Of a stretch of 64,000 nt of DNA, positions 20,551-33,774 are shown piece by piece (position 1 is the stretch's first letter; every line of letters begins with the position of its first letter). The stretch is from Epiperipatus broadwayi (Eukaryota > Onychophora > Udeonychophora > Euonychophora > Peripatidae), in NCBI GenBank assembly GCA_028023455.1, contig JAQFVV010012668.1, positions 1 through 64,000 of the forward strand. Reading direction: 5' to 3'. Position numbers and translations under genes: made by a program. Under the pieces are notes generated by a model. It was not told the origin of the DNA. It made no database searches and saw only the letters and a list, made by a program, of their open reading frames with translations.

Positions 20551-20616
20551 TTGGCTGTGAACCACGCATCCTGAACTCCAAAATCTGCCACTCCATCACT
20601 AGACCAAACAATGCAG
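20551..20616 (-). mobile_element. tRNA-derived SINE fossil
   Basis: Minus strand shows an A-box-like TGGTCTAGTGA and, about 35 bp later, a B-box-like GTGGTTCACAGCC, with a TTTTGGAGT anticodon-loop-like segment between them. The spacing fits a tRNA promoter, but pairing of the arms is poor. Likely an old tRNA-derived retroposon (Pro- or Gln-like). Confidence 0.45.
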
Positions 20617-23600
20617 GGTAGCAAGGCTAAAGAAAAAATAGATGTAAAATGAATAGCTGTTTTAGCTTTCAATAGTTTTCAAAAAAATCTAGTAAATTAA
20701 TACTTGATTATCCCATGTTTGAGTATAAATAATACTTTTTTTAGATAAGGAGAAAGGCTGGAAGTATTTTATATATTTAATAATACACACGCACTCACAT
20801 ATATAAAGAATTATACAATTTGAATAGTAATATTATATAAAACATCTCCCTGGAATAAGTAAAATTAATTTACAAAATAAACATGTTTCTGAAAATGAAT
20901 AAAAATATATTTAAAAATAATTTTTTGTTTTAATAAATTTTTTTTTTTTACAAATGCTATTAATAATTCTTTAAAACAAATATATATATATTTTCAAATT
21001 AGATTTTTGTTTTGAAAATTCATTTATTTTCAGAGTTATAACCATCATACCAATTAGATAAAAAAAGAGATCGGGAGATGAACAGTTTTGGAATTTTAAT
21101 TCGGCAGTTAATTCTAATGATTTATTTATTTTGAGCTTTTTATATTATCATTCCAAAGGTGGAAAACTATTAAAAAATAATTTAAAAGCAGTTAAGTCTC
21201 TATTCACTATTGCATTCTGTAGTTTATTGAAAATAGTTTAATGCATATGTGTGTTTATACATGCAGCAAGATTGTTTACTTACTAAAATGATACAAATAT
21301 TTTACCAGCATTTTTCAGTATTACCCAAGCTAGAACTTGTTCAGAATTATACACGCACCATTATATTATCAAATGTCAACTGTATTTGTAAAGCATTGCT
21401 GATCACATATCTTGGTGAACTGTGAAAATGTAATATAATGAGACTTTATCTTTCATAGAATGTTTTTTTTTTTAATGGAACTACGCTTCCCAAAGTCATC
21501 CTTTGATTCAATCGGTTAATAGTAACGCAATGTTTTACTCTTATAAATGGATCATTAGCTTAGGAGCTCCTATTTATATTTAGGCTATGATATACAGATT
21601 TTATGGTTAAAGAACAATTAAGAATCCATTTCAAACTCAAAAAAGTATAGTTTTCTTTCTTTCTCTTTTTGATTAGAATAGGTATGAAATCTTTTGTTCA
21701 TCAGCTAGTCGCTTACTAAGACAAAAGTTTATCCAATAATCATAGAAAAAAGAGAAAACACTGAGGAAGTAGCCTTAGTATAGAATATGCATTTCTGTTT
21801 GTTGCTAGATAATTTGAATTTATATATTAACTTACTTTATAAGGTTAAAAATGCATAAGATATAAGCATATAACATTTAAAAACTTAATCCAAATAAATA
21901 TCAACATGAAAAAATCTGTATTATACATCTTTTCATTCAGTAATAGAATTCTCCACAACTAAGACACATTTTTGACTTCATTAAATTTGTTTCATGATAG
22001 CAATTAACCATTATCAAATTTCTACAGAGATTAGACATCTGTATTTACAAATAAATTTATTTAAAGACAACAATAGCTATAAATATCTCAGTACAAGACA
22101 AACATCTTCAGTGGTTTCTCCAAGTAAAAATAATAAAGATAATGACAATCCTTATTTGACCAATCAATCACCCCCATGAAGATCTTTGTGGGTATTTTTT
22201 TTCATGATGATGTTTAGGTACTACTTTTTAAGCAGTAATAAAATGAATTATGGGTTGAATATGAAATAAATATCTGAAAGAAACATTTTTTTGCTTGTTT
22301 GGAAATATCCAATTACCTGGACTTGAGCTCCAAGCCAAGGATTTGGTAGATAAATGGGCCATTAAGATATACCAGCATTTTATCAATAGAATATATATTA
22401 AATTAATTGAGGCTTCATAAGATAGTCTTACATATGAACATGTTATTTTCAACTATTTTTTCTCTACAATAGCATTTTAAAGTCATATTATCTCTTAAAA
22501 TTGTATATTTATAAGACTGGAAGACATGTTTCTGTTGATAAGCAAGAAATGGGTAAACAAATGTTTTAAAAAATGCAGGACAATCAAAATTTTCTTCACT
22601 ATAACAATGATAATATTAACTCTTAAGAATGTCACATTGTGTTAAACCTAATAATTAAGCCTTCTATTGGTAAGAATTTATTTATAATTAAAGTTATCAA
22701 CTTGATTGAAGACTTTGTAACTGAAATTATTTGAATTTGAAACTAAAAGTATTAGCATATTTTAAAGACTTAAAGAAAAATATAGAAAAAAAAGTTCTAT
22801 GAAAAAAACTCAATTAGACAATCAAAAAGTGGCAGACTTCAAATACTTAATTGTATGATATTGCTTGGGAGGTTATCTGACATTGAACCCCTAAATAGTA
22901 TGCTGAGCACTCAATTGTGACCAAAACTTGTGTTTTTATATTCCTTAACTAGGAATCATCTGTAAATGATTAGATATCAGTAAGACATGATGTTATTGAC
23001 TAGATAACATATGGCTTCACCTATAATATCCTTTTGGACAAATAAAAACAACAAATAAATCACCAAACAGTTAATTAAAGCATTAAAATGTTGTAGAAAA
23101 TAAAATGAAAATTAATGAAGATTCAGCTAGTTCCAGGATATTAATTACTATATATGAAAACTAACTTCATATATATATACTGTCACCATCCATCCATCCC
23201 TTTTGATTTATGGCAATAAAATTTCAATACAAGTTTGGACTAGAAATTGTCACCGATAGAATATAGATTTCTGATCTTTATAAAAATTAATATATAAATA
23301 CTATCTAAGTGATAATATATTTAATTGCCAAGTTGATTTGTTATAGAGAGTGAAGATGCACATTATACACTCATCATAAATATATATTAATAATAATTGA
23401 TATATAATAACTAGGTTACCAATTGGCATGATGGCTTGCCAACACACTCTTTGATAAATTTGATTCAATCTTTTTTAAGTGATTTTCTCACTTTTTATCA
23501 CTTGTGACTGCAGCTTTTACATCTTGACTTTCCCTTGTGACAGGCTTCTAAAGTATTAATCCAGGTTTTGTTTAGTAAACGATCTGAATGTAAAAACTTA

Positions 23601-24870
23601 TTATTTAATAAACACTGTCTTAATTTAAAAACATTATTATCATAGATTTACTATTCTGTAAATATTATAATTTCAATTGAATACATGATTTTGATTGTAC
23701 AAATTAAAATTTATATATTGAGACACTTTCAACCTCTCAAATTCATATGTATAACTTGGTTGGTTCAGCTAAAATTTAATTTTAAATTAATTTATAATTT
23801 CTTTTATTAAACTTGTTATAATGAGTGTGATATTATATATATCACACATGTAAATTTTTAAAACATTTCTTTTATTAACTGAACTAATGCAATATAGTTT
23901 TTTTTTATAAGAAAAGTGAACTTTATAGAAAATTCTCTTTTGTATAACTTTATTTTATATTATTTAAATATTGTAAAACAATGTTTAATCTGCAAAATCT
24001 TGTTATAATCTTTTGATGATAATCTAAAATTAAGCATTATTCTAGGCAAATCTTTGAATTAGATCATTATCTGGAAACTTATTAATTAAAAACTGGCTTA
24101 CCTGAAATATTTTAATGGGAATTGGGAATATTCTAAGATATTTGTGTGAGATATAATGGACAGTAAGCCTTATGAAAGCTCCCCAAAAATTATTGTCATT
24201 ATTATTCTATTATTCAAGACTCCATCTAAGATGCTGGAACTTTTTATTCTGCTCTACAAGTGGCATCATCACCAGTTAACTCTTAGAAATTAAGAGTCTC
24301 CACAAATAGCTCATGACAGGTGGCTTGCAGTTATAAAAAAATGAACCCCACCTATTCAGTTGCATTCTCCGATAAAATGCATGGCTAGGAATTTTACCAA
24401 GATGAACTTTGCACTCTGAGCTGAACTTAATCCTCCAGCATACCTTAAATTCATAAAAAGCTGACTTTTTGAAAATGCCAACCTCCATTGAAGCCTCTCT
24501 CAATTAACCAGTAACCTGAAAACTAAAAAAATTGATAAACTATGTACTTCTATTAATTGACAGAAAACAAAGATTTAGGACACTAACAAGTTAATGACAA
24601 TATGAACTTTATTATAACTTTAATAAGCCAGGTGTGATTATATTTATTAATAAGTGTAACTTTTAGCATAAGAAATGTTAGATGAAATGTATTTTTTTAA
24701 CTTAATTTTATCAATATACAGTTTTATTGCCGTATTATTAATTCATTTTATGGATGTTTTATCTGTTATTATATTTGTTTTATGAATCATGATACTTATT
24801 ACATTTTAAAAGTACATATTGAATGAATTCTTTTTTCTTCCATTAAAGTTTTGACAGTTACAATAAAAAA
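20617..24870. other. AT-rich DNA, no gene seen
   Basis: About 4 kb in which short frames (21994-22179 plus, 22228-22452 minus, 24276-24503 minus) carry no recognised motifs and no splice or family evidence. No dispersed repeat is obvious. Confidence 0.55.
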
Positions 24871-24874
24871 AAAT

Positions 24875-24977
24875 CTTAGTTTTTTTTCATATGTCAAATG
24901 CATTAACTGGGAAGCAAACCCAGGCCAGCTGCTTGGAAGGCAGCTATGCTAACCAGTAGGCCACCAACACTTAGTTT
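24875..24977 (-). mobile_element. tRNA-Gly-derived SINE
   Basis: Minus strand from about 24970: GTGTTGGTGGCC, A box TGGCCTACTGG, TTAGCATAGCTGCC, anticodon loop TTCCAAG, T arm with GGGTTTGCTTCCC, then ATGCATTTGACATATG and a poly-A tail (plus-strand T-run 24880-24887). It keeps more of the 5' tRNA half than the copy at 14251. An 8-bp CTTAGTTT lies at both ends as a possible target duplication. Confidence 0.8.
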
Positions 24978-26111
24978 ATTGTAAAATTAGCAGATTGTTT
25001 CCCCTTCATCTTCTTGGAGTATTTAAATCAAAATATTTTTTTATAAATAAAATTGTCTTCTAGCATTAAAATCTTTTAAAAGTAACAGTTGTAGTAATGT
25101 TTTAGAATTATTTTTTTTTATAAGGAGTGTTTAAAAAATGTATAAACAGTTACTCCTGTATATAAGTGTATAAACTATAGATTTGCTAAAAGTATTCAAT
25201 ACTTATGCATAATATGTTATTATAGCATATAAATAAGTGTTGATCTTCTTGTGTGTGTGATATAAAATTGATCTATAAAGTCCACTTGTTATCTAGTTAT
25301 TTTAAGGGCCATTTTACTTAGCATGTATTAGCCATATCTACCAGAATGATTTTATTTTATATTATCTCCTGTAACTCAGGTTATCTATTGCTTTAATCAT
25401 TACTTTGAAACAGCTCCCTATGCCTTGTTTTTATAATTATCACTATATATTGGCAAATTCTTAGTAGCCTCAGGTCCATGATGTTTTGACCAAGCTTGTA
25501 TTCTTTTTTAACCCAGGTTACCCAATGATTGAAGTGCAGTTTTCCTTATTTTGCATGGACAAGTTTAATAGCTTCCCATACTTCTCTTTTTTATGATCAC
25601 TTATGATCATTATTATTATTTTCAGTTTACTTTGTAGTATAGATCAGGATGCACACAAGTCTTAATAGTGGTTGCATATATGTGTAAGCTGATGATTAAA
25701 TAAATTAATAAAGCTTTGAAATGCTTAGATAGAATGTATTAATAAAAATTATCACATATATTGTAAGATCCATTACTAATAGACTATTTCAATATTTTAC
25801 AATTAATTCAAGGCAAAGGATAAATCAACTATCAAAGCTTTCTAGTAAATCTAGGTACTCAATTAAACCATCCATAAATGAAGTTTATTTTTTGGGCATT
25901 CTTTGTTTTCTTTTTTTTTTTTTTTAATTTCTTTTAAGCATGTATTAATAAAATTTGTTATTATTAGTATAATTTGGCTGGTGTTTGTTATCTGTTGTCT
26001 GTCTATCAATTGTTTAATTAGATAAGAGTATCTTTCTCTCCCTGATCTTGTGGCAGTAATTTATTCTTATATTAGGGAACAGTTCATCATTGTTAGTGAA
26101 TGACTAATTAC
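24978..26111. other. AT-rich DNA, no feature seen
   Basis: A poly-T run at 25910-25925 is the only notable item. Confidence 0.55.
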
Positions 26112-26817
26112 TTCAAATAAATTTTGTAATGATGTGATGTCATGAACCTATGGCTTTTTCTCTATCACAGTTAGAAATCTTTCACCCACTATGCCAAGAG
26201 AAACCTTTTAGCCACCTTTCTTTTCTTTTCTATTTTCCACTCTAAGTTTTTCCCATATTCTTTTCCATCCTGCTCCATCCCATTTTCACCACATCATCTT
26301 TGTGTGTTCTATGGCCTTTATATCTAAATTCCTCTTATTTTTTCCCAAACCTAGCATAAAAACAAAAAACCACTTTTTGTATTATCACTTTGTTTATATT
26401 TATTCTCCCATGTCTTTATTATTTGTACTCTTTTTGTTTGTAAGCATTTATATTCAATTAGCAGATGCCTAATACTTTTCATGCCTTCTTTACATAACTT
26501 TCAGACTAAATCACCCACATTTCTCTATTTATGAGTATATTCCCTTATTGCTAATGATCCTGTTCAAGCCTTAAACAGTAAACTACTTTCTTTGCTATTA
26601 TTGTAAATTAACTCAACCCAATATTCTGTTTACTTCTATATATATTTAAACTCTTTTTACTTTTCATACTAGTTCTCTATCTCTCCAACTTCCTATTTTT
26701 ATAAATGCATCTATTTTTCTATATCATTCTTTGCCACTATAACACTCAACAATCCTCCTAACACACTCATCTCACCTTTTCTACAAGTACACTAATATAA
26801 AGTCATTATCCAAATCA
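26112..26817 (-). mobile_element. CR1/L2-like LINE, 3' fragment A
   Basis: Co-linear with 26818-27500 and 28560-29220 and oriented on the minus strand. It begins at its 3' end with a GATGTGATGT repeat tail and covers only the C-terminal coding part and 3' end. It is truncated where copy B's tail begins, so A's 5' edge directly abuts B's 3' tail. Many substitutions close the frame. Confidence 0.75.
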
Positions 26818-28043
26818 GATGTGATGTGGTGCACTGTGATTTCTCCTTATATGGAGTCAGGAATATCTCAACAATTATGCCCAGAGAAACCTGTTAGCCA
26901 CTTTGACTTCACTTTCCATTCTCCACCCCAAGTTTTCCCATGTTCTTTTCTATCCTGCTCGATCCCATTTCCACAACATAATCTTTGTCAACTCCATGGC
27001 CTTTATACATAAAATCCCCTTATCTTTTCCTAAGCCCAGCATAAAAACCAATAAACCACTTGCTGTATAATCACAATGTTCATATTTATTTTTCCACAAC
27101 TTCATTATTTGTACCCTTTCTGATTTCAGACATTAACATTCAATTAATAGATGCCTAATATTTTCTATGCCCTCCTTATACAACTGGCAGACTAAACCAC
27201 TCATATTTTTCCATTTATGTGTATATTCTCTTGTTGCTAAAGATCCCTTTGAGCCTTAAACAGTAAACTACTTTCCTTGCTATTATCATAAATTAACTTA
27301 CACCCAATATTCTGTTAACTTCTATAAATATTTAAATTCTTTTACTCTCCATATTAGCTCTTCATCTCTCCAACTCCATATTCTTTATTAATGCATCTAT
27401 TCATTTATCCCATTTTTTAACACTATAACACTCAAAAATCCCCCCAACACAATCATCCCATCTTTTGTATAAGTATACTGACCTAAATAATTTATCTAAA
27501 TCTGCATGTCACATTACCTTTCTCACCCATCTTGTTGCCTGCCCTTTATTCATAACCCAATTAAATACTACTTTGGTTATTCTTATTATCCATAAACTGC
27601 AATCTACCAAACATTTTTATTTTGTTTTTGCATCTCTCATATAAAAGCATGACCATACCATTTCTCCTTGAATTGCCTCCTTTGCTGTCCACACTTCTGC
27701 ATCTAATGCATGTTTTCCTACTTCTCTTTGTACTTTTTCTAAGTAATCTAACACCCCTTTACTAACACGTAATACATCATTATCATATGTTAACCCTGCT
27801 ACTGCAACTCCCTTCCATACAATTCTAGCTACATATTTATTATACAAGAACATTGTTAATTTCTTTATCAATCCCTTTCTTTTCTTTGCTTCATTTATCT
27901 TTTTTTTTCTCCCATTTGTCCAAGCAATTTCTCTGATTACTTAAGATGATTCCCAAATAATTATATATATTCACCACACTTAACTTTATATCCCCCAGTA
28001 AAAATTCGTTGCCTTCTCTTTCCCCAGTATTAATCATCATTAC
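26818..28043 (-). mobile_element. CR1/L2-like LINE, 3' fragment B
   Basis: Minus-strand copy with tail GATGTGATGTGG at 26819-26830. An 84-codon remnant at 27617-27871 (YNKYVARIVWKG...LDYLEKVQREVG) matches the C-terminal region of copy C. Homology to C stops near 28043, within the region after the FADD reverse transcriptase motif, so it is 5'-truncated like most LINE insertions. Confidence 0.75.
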
Positions 28044-28544
28044 TTTTGATTAGCAGTTCCCTCTTCTTATTTTTATATAACTAAATTTTTTTTTAATTTT
28101 TAATTTTTATTCTTTATTTATTTTATTCTTATTACTCTTTAATTACTTAATTCTCTAACTTAATATTTTATATTTTACATTATTATTATTATTCATTTTA
28201 CTAACAATCAATATTTATAATTCATTCATTCATTCAATAATTTATATATTTTAATCTATAATATTATTATTTTAAACACTTTTTTTTATATCTTAAACAC
28301 ATTTTTTAAAACTCACCTTTATATCTCCTAACCTCAACTGCAATTGCATTTAATTGGACAAAAATTCAAAATGTTTGTTGTGGGTTTCCATTTGCACAAC
28401 TCTCTCATCAAGAGATATAATTTTGTGAAAGATCACTGCATTATATCGATCTGTATTGTCTCAACTACTGCACTTATTTCTCCATGCACATGAATTAACA
28501 CATTGCAACTCATAAGTATTTTTCTAATGTTATTGGGTGCTGCT
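28044..28544. other. AT-rich spacer between LINE copies
   Basis: T-rich low-complexity DNA followed by about 200 bp of ordinary sequence. No gene is visible. Confidence 0.6.
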
Positions 28545-28599
28545 GCCATCAAATGTGATGTGATGTGTGATGTGATATATTTGGCTTCTCCTTAAACAA

Positions 28600-31500
28600 A
28601 GTCAAGAATATCTCAACAACTATGCCCAGATAAACCTTTCCATTCCCTACTCTAAGTCTTCCCATATTCTGCCCCATCCCATTTCCACAGCATAATCTTT
28701 GTCAACTCTATGGCCTTTAAATCTAAATCCCTCTTATCTTTTCACAAACCCAGCATAAAAACTAATAACTCATTTTCTGTATAGTCACTTTGTACATACC
28801 GTTTCTCCCATAACTTCATTATCTGTACCCTTTCTGCTTTCAAGCATTTACATTCAATCAACAGATGCCTAAAATTTTCTATACCTTCCTTACACAATTT
28901 GCACACTAAATTACCCATAGTTTTCCATTTACATGTATATTCTCTTGTTGCTAAAGATCCCGTTCAAGCCTTAAACAATAAACTACTTTCCTTACTATTA
29001 TCATAAATTAACTCGCTTCCAATATTCCGTTTACTTCTATATATACTTAAACTCTTTTTACCCTCCATACCAGTTCTCCATCTCTCCAACTCCCTATTTT
29101 TCATTAATGCTTCTATTCTTTTATCCCATTCTTACCACTATAACACTCAACAATCCTCTTAACACAATCATCCTACCTTTTATACAAGTATACTGATATA
29201 AATTCTTTATCCAAATCTTTTGCATACCGCATTACCTTTCTCACTCATCTTGTTACCTGCCCTTACTCATAACCCAATTAAACACTATTTGAGATATTCT
29301 TTTACTATCCATAAACTGCAATCTACCAAACATTTTCATTTTACTTTTTGCATCTCTCATATAAAAACTTGACCATCCCATTTCTCCTTGAATTGCCTCA
29401 TTTGCTGTCCACATCTCTGCATCTAATGCATGTCTTCCTACTTCCCTTTGTACTTTCTCTAAATAATCTAAAACCCTTTTACTAACACATAATGCATCAT
29501 TACCATATGTTAACCTTGCTACTGCAACTCCCTTCCATACAATTCTAGCTACATCATATTTATTATATGAAAATACTGTTAGTTACTTTACCAAACCCTT
29601 TCTTTTCTTTGCTTTATTTACCAACTTTTTCTCCCATTCATCCAAGCAATTTTCTTTATTACATAAGATGATTCCCAAATACCTATATCTATCCACCACA
29701 CTTAACTTTATATCCCCCAATAAAAATTCTACATCTTCTCTTTCCCCAGTATTAACTATCTTTATATTTGATTTTTCTTCACTAAATTTAATCCCCATCT
29801 CTTTACCTACCCTTGAACATGTCCTCAACATAATATCCATATCTTCTCTTCTTTCTGCCCATAAAAAGATATCATCTGCAAAAAAAAAGACCCGACAAAG
29901 TATATACTCCCTTGCCACCTATTAACGGTATCTCTACCCCTCTTCCTAGTCTTTCTATTGATTTCTCCATTTTACTCAAAAACAACAAAAACAAAATAGG
30001 TGACATGGGGCATCCTTGCCTTAATCCCACCCCATTTTTAACTTTAAGACTGATTCTATATCCCCTAATTGGTAAATATAATAATTATTTTCATATAATT
30101 TCTTAGTAATATTTACTAAAGCTTTATCCATTCCCAAATTGGCTAATCTTACCCATAATCTATTTCTATTTACTCTATCATATGCTTTCTTTATATCTAT
30201 AAAACTCATATATAATGATCTACCTGAATTCCTACTCATCTCCATAAGTTGTGTAACTACAAACAAACTATCTCCTATACGCCTATCTGACTTAAAACCT
30301 TCTTGCATTTCCCCCACTACATTATTCTCTTCCATCCATTTTACAACTCTCCCTGTTACCATATATGAAAAAACTTTATATAAAACTGATGTTACTGCTA
30401 TTGGTCTATAATTATTTAACTTTCTATGATCCTTACCCTTTCCTTTAAATAATAATCTTATTCTTGTATTACTCCAACTACCTGGAAAAACTCTTTTCTG
30501 TGCCATCTTATTAAAACATGATAATAACTTTGCTTTTGCTATATGCCCTAAATTCATTACCATCTCTGCTGCCCATCCATCTAAACCTCTCGTCTTTCCA
30601 CTTTTCAATCTCTTCGCTGCCTCATTCAGTTCATTTTTTGTGAACCTAATATTCCCATTACTAACTGCTTTCATGTTTTCTATCACTAATTCATTCACAT
30701 CTAACATCTTTTCTATATCCATTACATATCTATTTAAGATTTTCTCTAGCTCGCCTCTAGAGCTATATTCTATTCCCTCATCATCTATTAATACTATATC
30801 TCTTTCCCCTACATTTCTCCTTTTAATGTAATTCCAAAATTTTTTATTCCCATCTCTTCCACTTTTATTAATATCCTCCAACAATTTACTATTTAACTTC
30901 ATCCTCTCTCTATAATTATCCATTTTAGTCAGCTTCTTCTTTTCTAAGTACTTTCCCCATTTAGCATTAATATTATTTTCACTTTCTTTGTTCTTAATAG
31001 CACACTTATATTTTCTGCATGCTTCTTTCCTCTCTTTTACACTTTTACTAACTCTCATTTTTTATTACTTTTATTCTTCTGTACATTCTCAACTAAAACC
31101 CTATTTGCCACTTTTTCTATTTCACCACACCAGTCCTTATACTCATCCCCAACCAACTGCTCCATGGTTTCTTCAACTTTTATTTTATACTCTTCCAACT
31201 TATTCTTATCATTCACTCTCCATCCACATCTTTCAGTATGATTTCTACCTTTATTTCTATCCTCCATCACATTACTAACCATTTCTATTACAATAAAGTT
31301 ATGATCACTATTACATACTCTCTCTTCATTATCAAACACCTTAATTTTCCATATTTTATTCATTCCCTATTTCTCTACCAATACATAATCTATTGTGTGA
31401 AATACATTATTCCTAGACCATGTGTATTGTTCCTCATACACATTTGATAAATTCCCAATGCTCAAATTTACTCTTTGACAAAATTCCTTCAAAAACTACA

Positions 31501-32093
31501 TTCTTATTATCTACATCATCAATTTCTTCAATATGTCCATTCATATTCCCTATAACCATTATTTTCTTCCCCTTTTCTTTAAAACTCTGTATATCCTTAA
31601 CTAGGCATTCATATATACTATTGTTCCACTCCATTACAGTTTGACTATCTCTAGTTGCAATATACACTACAGCCGCCATCCATTCTTGTCTACCCAACCT
31701 TATTTTAAACCACAAATGCTCTTGACATTTAACAATATTTAAATATTTTTTCGATATAACACCTATACCACCACCCCTTTTTTCTTTTTTGTTTATACCC
31801 TGCCATACTACTTCTTCCAAAATAGGTTCTTCTTCTCTTAGATGAGTATCCACTACTGCTAATACCTCAAGTGCTTCATTTTCAATTGCTTTATTTAATT
31901 CCAGACACTTTTCTGGTCTCCTATGACCTTGCATATTCAAATACCCAATTTTAACAATTTCTTCTTTCCTAACTACTCTTTTATAAATTCTTTTGATTCC
32001 TTCTTCCCCATTATCTTTAAAACAAACTTTCTTACCATTAATCTTACAAAACCATTTCCTCTCCACATCTACACTTATATCTAAATCAACCAT
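28600..32093 (-). pseudogene. LINE ORF2: endonuclease-reverse transcriptase (broken)
   Basis: Frames at 31434-32093, 31055-31363, 30021-31058 and 29583-29918 read in series. Endonuclease: IGYLNMQG, VVDTHL, GNMNGHI and NSDHNFIVI. The usual GDxN motif reads GNMN and the usual ETHL reads DTHL, so two catalytic acids look altered. Reverse transcriptase: KTRGLDGW, NNYRPIAVTSVLYKVF, GEMQEGFKSDRR, SFIDIKKAYDRVNR, then after a frameshift near 30045 a GLRQGCPMSPILF block, and FFADDIFLW near 29870. Further on, CKLCKEGIENFRHLLIEC gives a CCHC-like element near the C-terminus. A T-run just before the FADD motif (29881-29889 region) marks another frameshift. It would have nicked target DNA and primed reverse transcription there. 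Confidence 0.85.
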
Positions 32094-32166
32094 CTTTTGC
32101 TTATTTCTTATATCCCCTCCATTCTTCTTCTTTTTGATAATATTACAATTTAAAAGTCCACCCCCT

Positions 32167-33155
32167 TTAAAAGTTTCTTAAATTATATTCTTTAAATATT
32201 AGACTCCCTAAAACTTTACTTCCTTGTTTTCCTAAGTGCAAACCATCTTTACTATATAACTCCCTCTTTCCAATAAACTGATCCCATACATCCACAAACA
32301 CATTATTTCTCTCACACAATTTTTTCACTCTCTCATTTATAGAACATGCCCTATATAACAAATGCCTCTTATCAAATCTTGGTAATATTCCCACTACTCC
32401 TACTCTTCCTTTAATCTTCCTCAAATTCTTAATCAATTCTACATACTCATCCATTATTTTATCTGATGGCTCTAACAAATTATTGGTCCCTACCATTATA
32501 TATACATCTCTACTACCTTGCTTTTTTACTTTATCATCACATTCCTAATTTTTGCTCCAGGCAAACATACTCTAACATACCTACTTCTATTTTCCCTTGC
32601 AATTATATCCCCACATTCTCTTATTAGTGAATCTCCTATCAATACTGTCTCATAGTCTACTTTCTCTACTCCATCTGTAACCTTTTCTACCACCTTCTGG
32701 ACCTCCTTATCCATTTCTTCCTTATCATTTCTACTCAATAATTCCTTTATCTCCTCACACTTCATCTCTAAAAATTTTAATTTTATTTCTACATCCTTCA
32801 CTTCTTCCTCTATCTTACTTATTCTCTGGCTAACCATCTCCATTGCATTACTACTTCCTCCACCCATATTTCCTGACACTCCACTAAAACCATACTCTGT
32901 TCTATCTTCCTAAACTACATTTTGCTCCCTCTCCTCTAACTTTCTCTTTAGACTACCTACACTTAGAAACTACTTTCTCACCTCTTTAATAACATTTACA
33001 CACTGACTACATATCCAGAAACCTGTTACATCCTTCCTATTCTTATTCAGAACATTTCAAATGATACACCTCAGCACACACTGTACACTCTACCAGTGCT
33101 CGTCTAATTCCTTTCTGCTGATCATATATACATTGTGCCATACAAATGCAATCCA
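32167..33155 (-). pseudogene. LINE ORF1: PHD finger plus SGNH/GDSL esterase (broken)
   Basis: At 33155-33000 the minus strand reads CICMAQC...VECTVCAEVYHLKC...FWICSQC, a C4HC3 PHD-type zinc finger interrupted by an indel. From 32879 follow a glycine-rich start and a charged coiled-coil stretch (about residues 15-70). The esterase is split by a frameshift near 32520: VLIGDSLIREC (nucleophile block), then MVGTNN and finally KDGLHLGKQG with the Asp-His pair. All SGNH catalytic positions are therefore still visible. Such ORF1 proteins bind RNA or membranes in CR1-group elements; the role here is inferred from the family. Confidence 0.75.
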
Positions 33156-33199
33156 TATTCTTATTTTTCAAGTCACCTATTCTATATTTGACTTTATAA

Positions 33200-33655
33200 T
33201 ACCTCTCCTATTCTTCAAACACTCTTATATGGAAAAATAAAAAACTTTTTTACTTTTTCCTAAACTTGATCAAACTATAACCACATGTTTACTAACGTAA
33301 TGCCTCTCAAACGTTGCCTTTTATCTTTAAATAAATGCCTATTTTAAAATTTAAAAAACCTTCAGTAACAAACTTAACTAAAACGAATTAAACTTACATA
33401 CAACTTTTTTTATAAATACCCTTTTTATAATACCTCTCCTATTCTTCAAACACCCTTATAAAGAAAAATAAAAACTTTTTTACTTTTTCCCAAACCTGAT
33501 CAAACCTATACCCACATGTCTTCTAACATTAGTTCTCCCAAACTTTGCCTTTTTTCTCAAGACAAATACCTATTTTAAAATTTAAAAAACCTTCAGTAAC
33601 AAACTTAACTAAAACAAATTAAACTTACATACAACTTTTTTATAAATATCCTTGC
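33200..33655 (-). repeat. Tandem ~229-bp units in the LINE 5' UTR
   Basis: 33200-33429 and 33430-33655 both start TAATACCTCTCCTATTCTTC and share AAACTTTTTTACTTTTTCC, CCTTCAGTAACAAACTT and TTAAACTTACATACAAC (plus-strand text). Stacked 5' monomers are known as promoter units in some LINEs, such as mouse L1, so a promoter role is a reasonable inference. Confidence 0.8.
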
Positions 33656-33774
33656 GCTAACACATGTTCAACAAGAACAACTTTTTTAAAAAAACAACAA
33701 CTTCTAACCCTAAAATGGTGAACGAAACCTTTCAAACATCAGGCTCATAAGGAGCTTGGTGGCGCCATCAAGTG

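Larger units (their letters stand above)
28545..33774 (-). mobile_element. Near full-length CR1/L2-like LINE (copy C), broken ORFs
   Basis: Order on the minus strand: 5' UTR with two tandem units (33200-33655), ORF1 (PHD finger, coiled coil, SGNH esterase), ORF2 (endonuclease, reverse transcriptase, Cys/His C-terminus), then a GATGTGATGTG-type 3' tail at 28554-28580. PHD plus esterase in ORF1 is known from CR1/L2-group elements; the exact clade is not settled. Eleven-base flanks GCCATCAAATG (28545-28555) and GCCATCAAGTG (33764-33774) may be a target duplication with one mismatch. Several indels and stops make it inactive. Confidence 0.85.

Noticed and set aside
21755-21790. CTGAGGA at 21761, possible hammerhead core
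   Set aside because: No following hairpin or GAAA; isolated heptamer match.
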